Source: Prorocentrum cordatum (Eukaryota; Sar; Dinophyceae; Prorocentrales; Prorocentraceae). Taken from it: DNA of 45,000 nt. The stretch lies in the NCBI GenBank assembly GCA_963575745.1, contig CAUYUJ010021180.1, forward strand, positions 57,501 through 102,500, read 5' to 3'. Position numbers and translations under genes: made by a program. The notes beneath the pieces were generated by a model, which made no database searches, was not told where the DNA came from, and saw only the letters and a program-made list of their open reading frames with translations. This document shows, piece by piece, positions 10,668 through 21,710 of this stretch (position 1 is its first letter; every line of letters starts with the position of its first letter).

Positions 10668-10842
10668 GTGCAAAAACAATCAGAATCCATCAAAATCCAT
10701 CAGAATCCATCAAAATCCATCAAAATCCATCAGAATCCATCATTTGATGGATTTTGATGGGTGTGTCTCGAAATGGCTTGGATTTTGATGGATTCTGATG
10801 GATTTTGATGGATTTTGATGGATTCTGATGGATTTTGATTCT
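10668..10842. repeat. Inverted array of AATCCATC units (large hairpin)
   Basis: Tandem AATCCATCAA/AATCCATCAG units (10668-10742) are followed, after a short spacer containing GTGTGTCTCGAAATGGCTTG, by the complementary array of TTGATGGATT/CTGATGGATT units (10782-10842). The order of AA and AG variants is mirrored, so the two arms pair almost perfectly. Confidence 0.9.
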
Positions 10843-10904
10843 CAGCTGGCGGCGACGACGGCGACGACGACGAAGGCGACGACGACGCCGACACCGCTGT
10901 CTGC

Positions 10905-11240
10905 CGCGTCCCGTCGATCGTCGTCGATCGTCGTCAATCGTCGTCGATCGACGATCGAAGATCGACGGACGACGATCGACGATGACGATCGACGACGATC
11001 GACGATCGACGATCGACGACAATCGAAGATCCACGGTCGACGATCGACGAACGACGAACGACGAACGATCGACGATCGACGGTCGACGATCGACGATTGA
11101 CGAATGGTCGACGATCGACGATAGGCGATCCTCGATCGACGATGGACCTTCGACGGCTGACAATCGACGACGACGATCGAAGATGACGACGATCGGCGAC
11201 GGCGACGATCGACGATCGACGACGATTGACGATCGACTAC
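10905..11240. repeat. Array rich in palindromic CGATCG motifs
   Basis: About 335 bp built from GACGATCGACGATCG-type units of 7-10 bp, with dozens of GATC sites and many self-complementary CGATCG cores. It lies between the hairpin array and the second GAC array. Confidence 0.88.
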
Positions 11241-11351
11241 GAGGCTGACGACGAAGACGAAACCGACGACGAACGACCCGCGACCATGCCAGCCCGAGCC
11301 GTTCTGGCGCTCGCCCCCTCGCGCAGTCCATATCAAGTTCCTGTCTTGTTC

Positions 11352-11469
11352 CGACGACGACGACGACGACGCTCGACGCTGACGCCGACGACAGACGTCG
11401 ACGACGAAGGCGACGACGACCATGCCGACGCCGAGGACGACGTCTCCGACGACTCCCACGACGACGACA

Positions 11470-11502
<33 letters not shown>

Positions 11503-11561
11503 CCGACGTCGACGACGACGACGACGACGCCGCCGACGCCGACGCCGCCGACGACGACGAA
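11352..11561 (+). repeat. Second GAC/GCC array
   Basis: GACGACG repeats with ACC and GTC interruptions, compositionally like 10073-10637. Confidence 0.88.
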
Positions 11562-11603
11562 TAGGGCGGGCGGGCTGCTGCTGCTTGCTTATCCCGGGCC
11601 TCG

Positions 11604-11980
11604 TCATCCTCCTTTTCTTCCTCCTCCTCCTCCTCCTCTTCCTCCTCCTCTCCTAATCCTCCTCATCCTTCTCCTCCTCCTCCTCATCCTGCTCATCCTC
11701 CTCATCCTGGCTAGCAGAGTTGCGATGATGACGATGATGATGCTGATGGTGATGACGATGGTGATGATGATGATGATGATGATGATGATGACGATGATGA
11801 TTGCAAGCCCAGCCCAAGTTGCAATGGCCGATAGTGACAGGATGGATGGATGGATGAATGGATGGATGAATGGATGAATGGAAGGGCTGGTAGGAGGGTT
11901 CATGGATAGATTGATGGATTCTGGAGGTTGTGCGTAATGGATGGATGGGTGTATTGATGGACTGATGGATGTATGGATAG
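11604..11980 (+). repeat. CTC, GAT and GGAT microsatellites
   Basis: Three successive tracts: TCC-rich (about 11604-11705), GAT/GATGAC (about 11722-11802) and GGATGGATGA (about 11838-11975). They fill the right end of the 2.65-kb TIR-bounded block. Confidence 0.88.
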
Positions 11981-12089
11981 ATGAATGGCAATGAAAAATC
12001 GATCATTCTCCAGCAACGGTTTCTTAATAAAAACAATCAGGATCTAAACCCCTAGGATCTACACCCCCTCGGAATGTTCAGGAAAAAGC

Positions 12090-12250
12090 GTGGTTTCTAA
12101 AACGGCCCTCCCGGCAGGAAAAAACAACTTCCCGGAATAAGCGCGGCACGCGAAACAGCCAACGGGCTTCTTCCCGGAAGGACGAAGACAACTTCCCGGA
12201 GGTCGATTTTAGCAGCCACGGATGTAGCAACCCTTGCCCGGCTTCCGACA
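12090..12250 (+). repeat. Right fragment of the dispersed repeat split by the 2.65-kb block
   Basis: Order of motifs: CTAAAACGGCCCTCCCGG, GGAAAAAACAA, TTCCCGGAA, AACGGGCTTCTTCCCGGAAG, TCCCGGAGG and AGCAGCCACGG. It matches 26880-27030 element by element (CCAAAACGGTCCCCCGG, GAAAAAACAAATCCCCGGAA, AACGGGCTGCTCACCGGAAG, GGCAGCCACGGG). Confidence 0.7.
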
Positions 12251-12386
12251 TCCTCTTGTCTTGACCGCCGGCTCAGACGCCCCTGCCGCCTCCATCGAGT
12301 ACCCACCGCCCCCCCGATGTAGGAGAGCCGGCAGGGCCTGACCAGCCCAGGGGGGCAGAGGGAGCCCACCGGGCCGCCCACGTCGG

Positions 12387-12600
12387 GTCGTGTCGGCACC
12401 TGCGGACGGTGCAACCTGGGCAGCCGCCAGAGCCCCCAACGGGGCCGCGAAACGGGCGCGGTGGTGCCGTGCGGGCGCTGCCACTGGGGCCTTTTGCTGG
12501 AGCTCCCTGTGTGGCCACGAAACGTGTGAGGGATGTACCGACACGGGTGTGGTACAGCTGTGCGGGCGCAGCCACTGGGGCCTTCGGTGGAACACCCAGG
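12387..12600 (+). repeat. Tandem repeat of about 82-91 bp, 2.5 copies
   Basis: GTGCGGGCGCTGCCACTGGG at 12469 and GTGCGGGCGCAGCCACTGGG at 12560 are preceded in each case by a cACGAAACG/CGCGAAACG segment. A more diverged copy starts near 12387. Confidence 0.75.
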
Positions 12601-12663
12601 TGCGCCAAACCCAGTATAACTAGTGGGCCCAACAAGCACGCTTGCTTGGTAATGATAACGCGA

Positions 12664-12720
12664 ACACGAAAAAACAACAAAATCAACAGCAACAACCACA
12701 ACAACAACAACAATCATTTT
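12664..12720 (+). repeat. AAC microsatellite
   Basis: Imperfect ACAACA run ending before a GAGCGTCCGCTC palindrome. Confidence 0.8.
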
Positions 12721-13224
12721 AAGAGCGTCCGCTCTTATCCGCTCGCGTGCCACTCAATATGCATATCCCAAACCCTGTATGCCCGCCCCCTTCGTGTTCG
12801 ATCGTACCCCCTTTTGGGGGGTATATTCATTCCCTGCCACGTGCGGTTGGTGAAGCCCTTGAAAACAAGGGAAACAGATAACGGGGGAGAATGAGGACGA
12901 AGGGATCGGAGGCAGGGAGGGGACGGGCAAGAAGGAGGGAGGACGATGTTTCGCGCTGCGAATGGCAATTCAGTTTGCGCCATGGCTTGCGCCAGCCACT
13001 CCAAAACAGGTTAAGAATAAGTTTCGCCATGCGTCGCGCCATGAACAGCGCCACGTGCCACCCCCTTGAAAGACCATATCGTGGATACCCCCCCGGGGGG
13101 ACGTACAACTGCGAACTGGTGTCAAAAAAATGTTCGTGGAGCCCTGAGAAGAAGTGGGATGTTGGGAGAGTCGGGCGGAAGGATAGTGAGAACTGCAGAG
13201 GTGTCGAAAGGAACGCGGAAGCCC

Positions 13225-13390
13225 CAAGTGAGAGCGCGAGTCGTCAATAAATTGTGAGGAAGTATCAAGCGGGAGCCGCGATACGGCGGTAAATTGCAAG
13301 GAAAAACCAAGCGAGAGCGCGATTCTTCAATAACTGGAGAGGAAGCCCCAGGCGGAAGCCGTTGATGTCGCAAACCCGGGGCCAACGACA
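13225..13390 (+). repeat. 41-42-bp tandem repeat
   Basis: Units beginning CAAGYGAGAGCGCGA or CAAGCGGGAGCCGCGA start near 13225, 13266, 13308 and 13350. The unit is half of the ~84-bp unit of the array at 13730-14480 and shares its GCGGGAG motif, so the arrays may be related. Confidence 0.65.
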
Positions 13391-13729
13391 CAGTTTGACC
13401 CTCAAGATTTTCCCTGGTAAAAGAACAAGGTGCGAACCCCCGGGGAGGGCACTGCAATCGAAAAAACATGTGCACCAGGCGGGGGGATCAACAATACTTA
13501 CTATTTTTTGAAGTGAGAGTTCAATTACAATAATAACAGCAACAACAACAATCAGTTGATTTACCCTCATGCGCGATGTTCCCACACGAAGCACGCGACC
13601 ATCATGATAACAATTCACATCATGGGGGACTCTTGTTCTATAGCGGGATCCGTTATTCCCATTCCCAAATCTCCAACCCAATGAGGTCTTGCAACACCAC
13701 CTCCGAAGAATTTCAACAAATCCCGCCGC

Positions 13730-14480
13730 GAAAACACACGCCCGCGCCTTGCTGCGCCGATGCGAGACCGTCAGTGGAACCCCAGCGAAGGGTAAAGCAC
13801 ACGGAAGTGTCGAACGACAGGATTGCCTTGGTGGGGATGGGGGCTGTCGGCGGTGAGGCAAGGACCTGACCCTGAATAGAGCAGGGCTGCTGTTGTTGCT
13901 GGGAGCGGCGCCAATGCTGAAGAGAGTAGGGCGCTAGTTTAGCGTAAGACACACCGAAGTCTTGAGCGGGAACGCTGGTTTTGTTGCGACAACGGCTTTC
14001 GGCGGCGAGGAGGAACACTGCCTTGAAAAAGAAAAGAGGAAACATCGAGCGGGAGCCGTGGTTTTGTCGGGACGGGGGCTGTCGGCGGCGAGGAACAGCA
14101 CCGTCCCGAGGAAAAAGAAAGGACATCTCGAGCGGGAGCGTTGTTCTTGCTGGGAGCGGCGCCAATTCAAAAGAGAGTTGGGCACCAGTCAAGCGTAAAC
14201 CGGAAGGAAGTCTCGGGCGGGAGCGCTGGTTTTGTCGGTGCGGCGGTTTTCGGCGGCGAGGAGGAGCACCGCCTTGAGTACAAAAGGGAGGGCGTCTCGA
14301 GGGCGAGCGTTGTTTTTGCCGGGGGCGGCGCCGATTAGAGAAAGACTAGCGCGCACCAGTCCGACGTAAAACGGGAGGAAGTCTAGAGCGGGAGCGCTGG
14401 TTTTGTTAGGACGGCGGCTTTCGGCGGCGAGCAAGAACACCAGCCCTGAGTAACAAAAGGAGGAAGGCTCGAGCTGGAGC
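13730..14480 (+). repeat. ~84-bp tandem array with two alternating monomer types
   Basis: Monomers start near 13880, 13965, 14048, 14130, 14217, 14300, 14387 and 14471. Type A reads GAGCGGGAGCGCTGGTTTTG then CGGCGGCGAGGAGGAACAC. Type B reads GAGCGTTGTTCTTGCTGGGA then GCGGCGCCAATT. Order from 13880 is B, A, A, B, A, B, A, B-like. The last unit turns into the TTG microsatellite that follows. Peptides across it are repeat translations. Confidence 0.8.
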
Positions 14481-14481
14481 G

Positions 14482-14500
14482 TTGTTGTTGTTGCTGCTGC

Positions 14501-14537
<37 letters not shown>

Positions 14538-14558
14538 ATGTTGTTGTTGTTGTTGTTA

Positions 14559-14595
<37 letters not shown>

Positions 14596-14596
14596 A

Positions 14597-14628
<32 letters not shown>

Positions 14629-14636
14629 TTGTTACG

Positions 14637-14674
<38 letters not shown>

Positions 14675-14690
14675 ATTGTTGTTGCATTTG
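14482..14690 (+). repeat. TTG microsatellite
   Basis: About 200 bp of TTG with a few ATG, CTG and ACG variants, starting inside the final B-type unit of the preceding array. Confidence 0.93.
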
Positions 14691-14909
14691 GTTGGGGGGC
14701 GGTTTTGGCGGTCCCCCAAACCGCTCGAGCGTGAGCCTCCGTTTCAATGAACATGTCGCCGGCGCCTCGGCGAGAGCGCCAGGGCGCCTTTAAGGGGTCC
14801 ATCACAAAGAATTGTCTGCTAACAGCAGCAGCAGCAGCAGCAACCACAACGGTAAGACTCCGCGCAGCGGAACCGCGCTTCAACCACGCACTCACATGGA
14901 CACCATGAA

Positions 14910-14989
14910 TGCATCAGCATCAGCATCAGCATCAGCATCAGCATCAGCATCAGCATCAGCATCAGCATCAGCATCAGCATCAGCATCAG

Positions 14990-15043
<54 letters not shown>

Positions 15044-15114
15044 ACCATCAGCATCAGCATCAGCATCAGCATCAGCATCAGCATCATCAGCATCAGCATC
15101 AGCATCATCATCAC

Positions 15115-15155
<41 letters not shown>

Positions 15156-15160
15156 CATCG
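14910..15160 (+). repeat. CAGCAT hexamer and CAT microsatellite
   Basis: CAGCAT repeated about 14 times, then CAT, then CAGCAT, then CAT. A short CAG run precedes at 14823-14843. Frames give Ser/Ala, His/Gln, Met or Asp runs. Confidence 0.93.
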
Positions 15161-15169
15161 CTTCGGGCG

Positions 15170-15715
15170 ACCTCCGCCCGAGGCCGTGGGGGCGGGCTCC
15201 CCCAAGGGGGGGCGCCAGCACACCTCGGGCCCGGCGGCCGCGACACGCAGCCGCCACGCGAGGCAGGCCCTCGGCGGAAGACCCACGCAGCGCGGGGCAC
15301 TGTGGGCCCGGCGGCCGCGGCGTGCAGGGTGCGCGAGGTGGGCGCGGAGCGCAATGCTATGAGCCTAACAAGCCGAGCCTGCCGGGCAGGGATCCGCATA
15401 TAGGTGCAAATGTGCGGGGGTCCGCCCTGTTCCAGCGACGAGCCAAAAAAATTCGCGGAGAGATTCGACACACGATGGCCGTGCCACGCTTTGTTTTGCG
15501 ATCGATGCTGCCCTCCCTGAACCCGCCACCCCCCGCGCGCAGCAACGGTGCCTTCCCTGAACGAGTCCCGCACACCCCTGTTCGACGCCGCTGAACCGAG
15601 CCTCTACAAGTCCAAATCGGGCCCCGATCTTGGCGGGTAGTTGCGCCTGGCCACGAATCGAAGCCAGGCGCGCCCGCCCGAAAAGAACGAGGAAGGCCCG
15701 ACAACCTCCAACGTC
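15170..15715. other. No gene recognised
   Basis: Very GC-rich DNA. It contains an exact hairpin near 15643-15672 (GCGCCTGGC with its complement CCAGGCGC). No recognised protein on either strand. Confidence 0.4.
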
Positions 15716-15719
15716 GAAC

Positions 15720-15812
15720 TTCGAGCCTCCTCCTCCTCCTTCTCCTGTTCCTCCTCCTCCTCCTCTCTTCCTCCTCCACCCCCCCTACTCCTCCTGATCC
15801 TGCTGTTCCTCC
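15720..15812 (+). repeat. CTC microsatellite
   Basis: TCC/CTC run with short interruptions. Confidence 0.85.
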
Positions 15813-16023
15813 TCCTCAGTCGTCGATGGCGATAGTGCGTCGGGCTGCGCACAAACAGCCCCCCAAAATAGTCCCGGCTGGCCTCAACACGTTCCCCGGA
15901 CAGCCCAGGGCGGTCTCAGCGCTCCCACGTTGCGTGGCGGAGCGCCCCAGGGGCGCCGCCGGCAGCAGGGTGTGTTGAGACCGCCCCGGGCTACACGGGC
16001 GGCCTGCCCGGACAACCGGGGGG

Positions 16024-16525
16024 GTGGAGGAGGAGGAGGAGGAGGAGGAAGAGGAGGAGGAGGAGGAAGAGGAAGAAGAGGAGGAGGAGGAGAAAGAGGA
16101 GGAGGAGGAGAAAGAGGAGGAGGAGGAGAAGGAGGAGGAGGAGGAGGAGGAGGAGGACGAGGAGGAGGAGGAGGCCCGTTCCCCCCTGGCCTGCCCGGCG
16201 CTGACCTCGACGAGCTGCCAGCCGCGACCGCTCGGTCTCCGCGCGCGGTCCACGGGGCCGTGGCCGGGCGTGGGGGGCGCGGATGCGGTCAGCGCTGCCA
16301 TGGAGACCTCGCGGCCGCCAGGGGAAGGAGGAGAGGAGGAGGAGGAGGAGGAGGAGGAGGACGGGGAGGACGGGGAGGAGGGAAGGTGGAGGAGGAGGAG
16401 GAGGAGGAGGAGGAGGAGGAGGAGGAGGAGGAGGAGGAGGAGGGGGAGGAGGAGGAGGAGGAGGAGGAGGATGAGAAGGAGGGGGAGAAGGGAAGGTGGA
16501 GGAGGAGGAGGAGGAGGAGGAGTGT
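16024..16525 (+). repeat. Two GGA purine tracts
   Basis: GGA/GAA tracts at 16024-16180 and 16335-16525 flank about 150 bp of unique GC-rich DNA. All purines lie on the plus strand, so Glu, Gly and Arg frames run through. Confidence 0.92.
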
Positions 16526-16529
16526 CATG

Positions 16530-17300
16530 AGTGTCATAGATCCAAAAAGTGAACGGCGAGCGAGACTCAACCGTCACCCTCGGCCTCCCAGACAGGAGGA
16601 AGGTGCCCGCAGGCGCCAGCACCGACGGCCAGGGGAAAGGCAGATACCTCGTCGCTCAGCGACTCGCTGCCCAACCGAGACGGCGTGGTGCGTAGGGGGA
16701 CAGCCAGTTCACCGCGTCACCGCGCAGTACGGAGGAGAAGGAGGAGGAGAGTAACGGAGGAGGAAGAGGAGGTGGAACCCACGCCACTGAGGAGGTCCCC
16801 GGTCCAGCCACGCTAAGGACCGCGGGCGGCGGGGCACAATAGGACTAGGGCCTCGTCGACGGGACAGCCTGCCCCCCGCTGAGCTGTTGTAATCGAAAGC
16901 GAAGCAGTCATCCATGAAAACAGGGACTGCGCCAGCACCATCGCATGCTGGCCCCTTAGGTCGTGAGAGAGTTAATCTCGTCACTGCTGCCGATCTGCAT
17001 CAAGGAGCTCCGCATGCATGTCCATCATGTCCGCGAGCGAAGACTCGTCGCCCGGTTCAGCCAAGTCTGCCATAATCAACATAATGAACGCGCGATTCTG
17101 CGCCACAGGAAAGCTGCCACGACCAGAAAAAGTCGAAAAAAGGCTTAGGTCCGCCAGCGTCACCAGTAATGCCACAGCCTACACTCGCATGCCCAGCAGG
17201 GAGCGGCGGCAAAGCTACAGCGGGCCCGCGGCTGCAGCAGGGGAGGCGACACCCAGCTGAGCAACCATCCTCCGCAGATGGACCACCAGACTGCTCTCAA
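16530..17300. other. No gene recognised
   Basis: GC-rich unique sequence without microsatellites beyond 16760. No family-like frame. It may be the 3' flank of the LINE relic, but nothing in the sequence shows this. Confidence 0.35.
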
Positions 17301-18500
17301 CACGTGGCCACTATGGTAGTACTATCAAATCAACCGAAACTTACACCGTTGTCCAAGACGAGCCCCCCTGACCCCCTGCTATCGATGTGATCGCGCGGGC
17401 CAGGACATCTATCAGGCGGATGCCGTACCTCAGGCACAAGTGGCGCTAGACGCGAAAAAGCGGATGGTTCCGAGAAGTCGCGCTCGCCAGCTATTGCATG
17501 CGGATCGTCTTCATCTAAAACGAACTCCAGACAAAAAACGGCGTCACTAGATCCACGCACGGGAACGGAGGGTCGGGCATCTTCCATTCCAATCGGTCCC
17601 AGACCGCGCGGCGCCGCAACAACTGGATCCTGGACCTGAAGCAGCGGGGCTGGATTGTGCGAGTTGCCAGCCGGCCGCGACATCGCATCCCCAGCGCACC
17701 CCGCCGCGCCCTCCGACCCAGAAACTGTTGAAGCGATTCTCGCGCCCGTCAGCGGGCATAGCACCGCCTGCGAAGTGGGCGGGGGGAGGGAGGTCTTCTG
17801 CGCCACTCCCCATTCCCCCGTCGCCTCAAGAGCAGCTCCGGCGGGGGGCGGGAAGCTCGGCGCGCCAAACTCGCGAGCCCTCCTGAACGGCGAAACTGAC
17901 GGCGAACGCCCAGACGAGCCGCGCGAAGAAAAGGTCATGCGGAACTCATCCCAGTCGGCGCCCCATCGCCCACAGCACGAGGCACTTCTTCAAGCGCAGC
18001 ACGAAGCCTGGGAATCGCATCCGCGGGGCGGGGAAGGGCGAGCCCGTTCGCGCTGTGCTGGGGGAAACGCGCGCGGATATCGAATTTCATGCTGGATGTA
18101 TCTGGAATACATTGGACCCTAGCGACGTGAGACAACGAACTCTGCCGCGCCAATCGAATGCCACGCGGGCCCATGTCTGGGAGACCCGCGCCACTTGCTC
18201 GCGAGACGTAGCTGATGCACTTGCATACTCGCCAACAGGACAGTGCAATTTCTCGCGAGACATAACTGATGCGCGGCGAAATGCTGGCGCAGCGCGCCTG
18301 CGCCCCCGCCGTCGGCGCGGCTTGCCGATGCATCGGGGCCACGAAGAAATCGCCCGCGCTCCAATCCAAGCGCGAGTGGACATCGCAGACCTGCCCCGCG
18401 AAATAAACTGACGGGGGCCACGCGGATGCCCGCGCAATGGCGCGGCCAGCGAGCTCCCTCCGCGACTCCCCCGCTTTCCGAGCGGGGTCGTCTTCGCCGC
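17300..18500. other. Unassigned DNA 3' of the LINE relic
   Basis: Long minus frames (17330-17938 and 17935-18618) have a non-repetitive composition and would be the continuation or 3' region of the LINE, but I find no motif in them. A CTCGCGAGACGTA-like motif recurs near 18198 and 18255 in the form TCGCGAGACrTArCTGATGC. Confidence 0.35.
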
Positions 18501-18538
18501 AGCCTCTCGCGACGTGGACGAACTGCTCAACCAGTGCG

Positions 18539-19630
18539 TCACTGGGCCTCGGACTCGGAACAGCGGAAACAATCAAAAGGCCGCCGTCGCCCGAGCTCCA
18601 CTCCGCCGCGGCGGGCACCGCCGCCGGGGGTGCAGCGCGGCCGAATCATCAATCGAGACCTCGATCGGATGTTTGGGCGACGAAGATTGCCGCCATCTGC
18701 CGCAATTGCATCGGGGGGTCTGAGGCCCACGATGTGGAGTCCTCGACGAAGTAGGCAAGGGCGCTCTCGCAAGTCGGATAGACTCCTGATCTGCGCGCGC
18801 GCCTGGCGCGCGGTCGAAGCCTGCCGCGCGCTGCGACGGCCCAAGAAGCAGGTCGACCAGTGTCTCCATGAGTCATCTGCGCCGCAGGGCAGCGCGCAGA
18901 CGACGAGAGAGCCCCGCGCCGTCGCCGGATTGAGGAATACCCGCGGCCATGTCTGGATGAGGCGCGGGTACCTGAGGACCGCCAGAGCGCGTGGAGCACG
19001 CCGGTCGATCCGACCATCTCTGTTATGCCAGACTTCGCCCTGCGCCATGAAGAAGCATTGCTCGGCGGACTCTTCTATATGATTGAGCGGCCGCGCCGCG
19101 TCGGCAATTTCCTCGCTCCTCCAGCGCAGCGGGCGGAGGGTGGCCAAACTGCAGGAGACAGAGGGGCGTCGCGGCGCGCGCCTCCGCTGCGAAAGGCCCA
19201 TCAGAAAGACGTTTGAAGGCCAGCCGCACGAGTTCCCAGGGACCCCTGATTGCGGGAGTGGCCGCCGCGGAAACATGCAGCAAAATGAGAGGGGAGAGAC
19301 GGGCGATGCTGCTCCTTGAACAGCCAGGCACGCCGATAAAGATCCAGAGCAAACGATTGCCTGCGAGAAGCGGGCGCACCTGGAGGAGAGACAAAGTCGA
19401 GAGAATTCCATTGCAAACGCCCTGGCGAGAACAGGAACCGACAATTCGCACCGCCATCCAGAATCGCTCTTGCGCTGCGCCACGCCAAGGATCGCCGGCG
19501 CCCAGCTCGCCGCCGAGCTGATCCATCTAGCCGCCAACGCCTGCGCCTTGGGGACGCCACCACAGAAGGCCACTGCCATGGGCGGGGCATCAGCGCCACG
19601 ATGTGCCTTGCTCAGCTCGCGCGCAAGCAA
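18539..19630 (-). pseudogene. LINE C-terminal region with Cys/His finger
   Basis: The 363-codon frame ends with CALPCGADDSWRHWSTC at about residues 245-261, which fits the C-x3-C-x6-7-H-x3-4-C finger found near the C-terminus of many LINE polyproteins. It is preceded by an ALRT-like helix with the order seen in such elements. Much of the N-terminal half of the frame resembles nothing I know and may be out of frame. I treat it as part of the same decayed element as the RT fragment 2 kb upstream on the minus strand. Confidence 0.55.
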
Positions 19631-21059
19631 CGCAGGATCGGGGTCGCAAGTTGCGATGGCACTGCAAGATCGACCCTGTTGACGAGAGCGCGCGCGACAG
19701 CGCAGATCCAGATCCGTCGTCGCCAGAGGATGAGCGCGAGCTTGAAGATGAAGTCGGGCGCGGCCGGGGCTGGCAAGAGTGAGCGCTGTGATGGGCGCCT
19801 GCGCCCTGGACTCGCTGCCATAATATTTGGAAGCCGCCTATCATGATGCTCTGAGGGGGAACGCCGCCAAGATGGCGCCGGGCATCGAGCTAATTGAAAA
19901 AGTCACGACGGCAAGCAAGCTCGGCCGCCCGCTCTCCATCAGCCAGCGCACGTAAACTGCCTATAAGGGTATCCCTACGTCGGGCGCCTTGCAGCCGCGC
20001 TTCTCTGCAGAGCTCGGCAGCAATGAAGACTGCGACGTCAGCGTTGGGCTTCGGAGAACTGCATGAAGCTCCCAAGCGAGGTCGCGGTTGTTTCTGCACT
20101 CGCCTCGACGCGTGGCGCCCGGAATGCTTTCGCCGGCAAGACGGGCGAGCAGCCCTTTCAGATGCGCGCAGTCATCGCAAGCGCGCTCGCCGGCGTGGAG
20201 TAGACTGCTGGGATCATCGCCGGTGGCGCACTCGCCAACACAGGTTGTGCAAACTTGCTTTTCCGTCGGCGACCCCCCCCCCCCCATGCAAGGCGCCGCC
20301 GGGCCGCGGCATCCGAGTGCGCCGCGCGCCGCTGCAGGAAGCAGATCTGCAGAAATCGAAGCCTGGAGCCTGAGCTCGCGGTCGATGGTGCTTGCCAGCT
20401 GGACGTCATGAAGTCCGCGTCCCGACGTCACTGCCACTGCGAGTCCCCGCCTAGTGGGTGGGTCCGCAAATCGTTGACTCCGCCAACCAGACTTCGCCAT
20501 CAAGGCAGCCCCTGCCAACGCTCTGCAGCTGACGCGGCGGCCGAAATCGAAATTCTGCCGATCGCAGGAAAAAACTCTGCGCGAGGTGAGGCGCCCACCC
20601 GGGCAAGTCGCGCGCGCGCGCGCCGAATGCCCAGGCCACTGAGAACCAACGCATCCCCTGTCGCACCGCGCCCCAGCTGAGCCCCTCAGGCTGCGCCTCG
20701 CGGCCAGGCTACCACTTGGCCCATCTTTGGGCGATGGCGTCGATGGCGCCGATGATAGGCGAGGGGGCGTCGACGGCACGGGAAGCGCAGCTGTCGGTAA
20801 TGGATTCAAAAGCTGCAGAATATGCGCAGCTCGACATCCAGTTGACGACAGGGCAAGTCGTGGATGAATATCCCAGCGACCGTGGGCTATGGAGCTGTGG
20901 CGCCTGCAGCTCAATCCAAATATTGTCCGCGCGCAACCGATTGCTACTGCGACTAAGAGAGCTCCCTGGCCAAATCCCTATGCGGTCTGCATCCAACGCG
21001 TATCGAGTCGCGCATTCCAAGACGAAGTTTCGCGCCACCCCTGCTTGCAAGACACAAGC

Positions 21060-21710
21060 TTACGCCGCTTCATGTAGACGGCGGAATTCGACCAGCACGC
21101 GCGCATCCACTGCGGCATAAATATTCGGAAGGCGGGGGCGACTTGTGCTGTGCATCTCCATGCGGTTAGAGCTCCAACCGTGCAGATGAATGCGTTGGTC
21201 GCAGGCGGCGCCGCCGATGCTGCGCGCGCCTCGACTCTGTCGGCGCGCGCAGCCCAGGGGCTGGGCCGCGGCGCGCGAGGAAGAACAGTCGCGCCAAGCC
21301 ATAGGCCAATATGCAGCAGCTGCAGGTCGACCCGGAGAGACGCCCGTCGATGGGGCCACCGCGCAGATGGCGCCGCTAACTTCACCCGACAACTCAATCG
21401 AGAAGGCGCAGGTCAGGGGCGCCGCCGCGCACTCGGCCGTCTCGGGCTCGAGGTTCGCATGCTTCTCTGTCACGGTCAGAACTCGCGATGGAAATTCGAA
21501 GTCCCCGGCGTCGGGGAGGGCGCCGCCGATGTCATCGGCGCAGGAGAAACGCACGCGACGAGCAGCTTCCGACCTCGACCCGATGGCCCCCCAGGAACGG
21601 CGACGTCGCGGCGGCGAAGACACCTCTGGAAAGGACGCCCCCTGGGCGATCCCAAAACTGACCCAACGCAGATCAGCGAAAAGACAAACCGCTCCCACGA
21701 CTGCAATCAT
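21060..21710 (-). pseudogene. LINE reverse transcriptase catalytic fragment
   Basis: FSCADDIGGAL lies at residues 55-65 of the frame, the YADD-equivalent core with one Cys-Ala-Asp-Asp, followed at the usual distance by an amphipathic helix and a residue cluster ending ECAAAPL that corresponds to the LKPxKCxxVPL segment of dinoflagellate LINEs (Lys replaced by Glu). The next conserved part (WLGF-like, seen as HIGLWLG) is in the frame 20978-21397, indicating a frameshift near 21.35 kb. In an active element this domain performs target-primed reverse transcription in the nucleus. This copy is broken. Confidence 0.65.

Larger units (their letters stand above)
9423..12078. mobile_element. 2.65-kb block of simple repeats bounded by 40-bp inverted repeats
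   Basis: GAAACTCCCGAGGGGGTTTA..TCCTAGGGGTTTAGATCC (9423-9463) returns inverted at 12040-12078 with about 36 of 40 positions matching. Almost everything between is simple-sequence DNA of at least seven kinds, listed separately. The only candidate frames are repeat translations. The flanks resemble the two halves of a repeat that is continuous at 26850-27035, so I read this as a TIR-bounded insertion. Class is unknown and no clear target duplication was found. Two unrelated insertions of one 40-bp motif would be the alternative. Confidence 0.6.

Noticed and set aside
9708-10788. Long plus and minus frames rich in Asp, Thr/Pro, Ser, Val or Arg
   Set aside because: All six frames of a GAC repeat stay open; this is composition and not coding.
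15640-15680. Hairpin with GATTCG as a tRNA T-arm
   Set aside because: No A box, anticodon arm or acceptor stem can be built around it.
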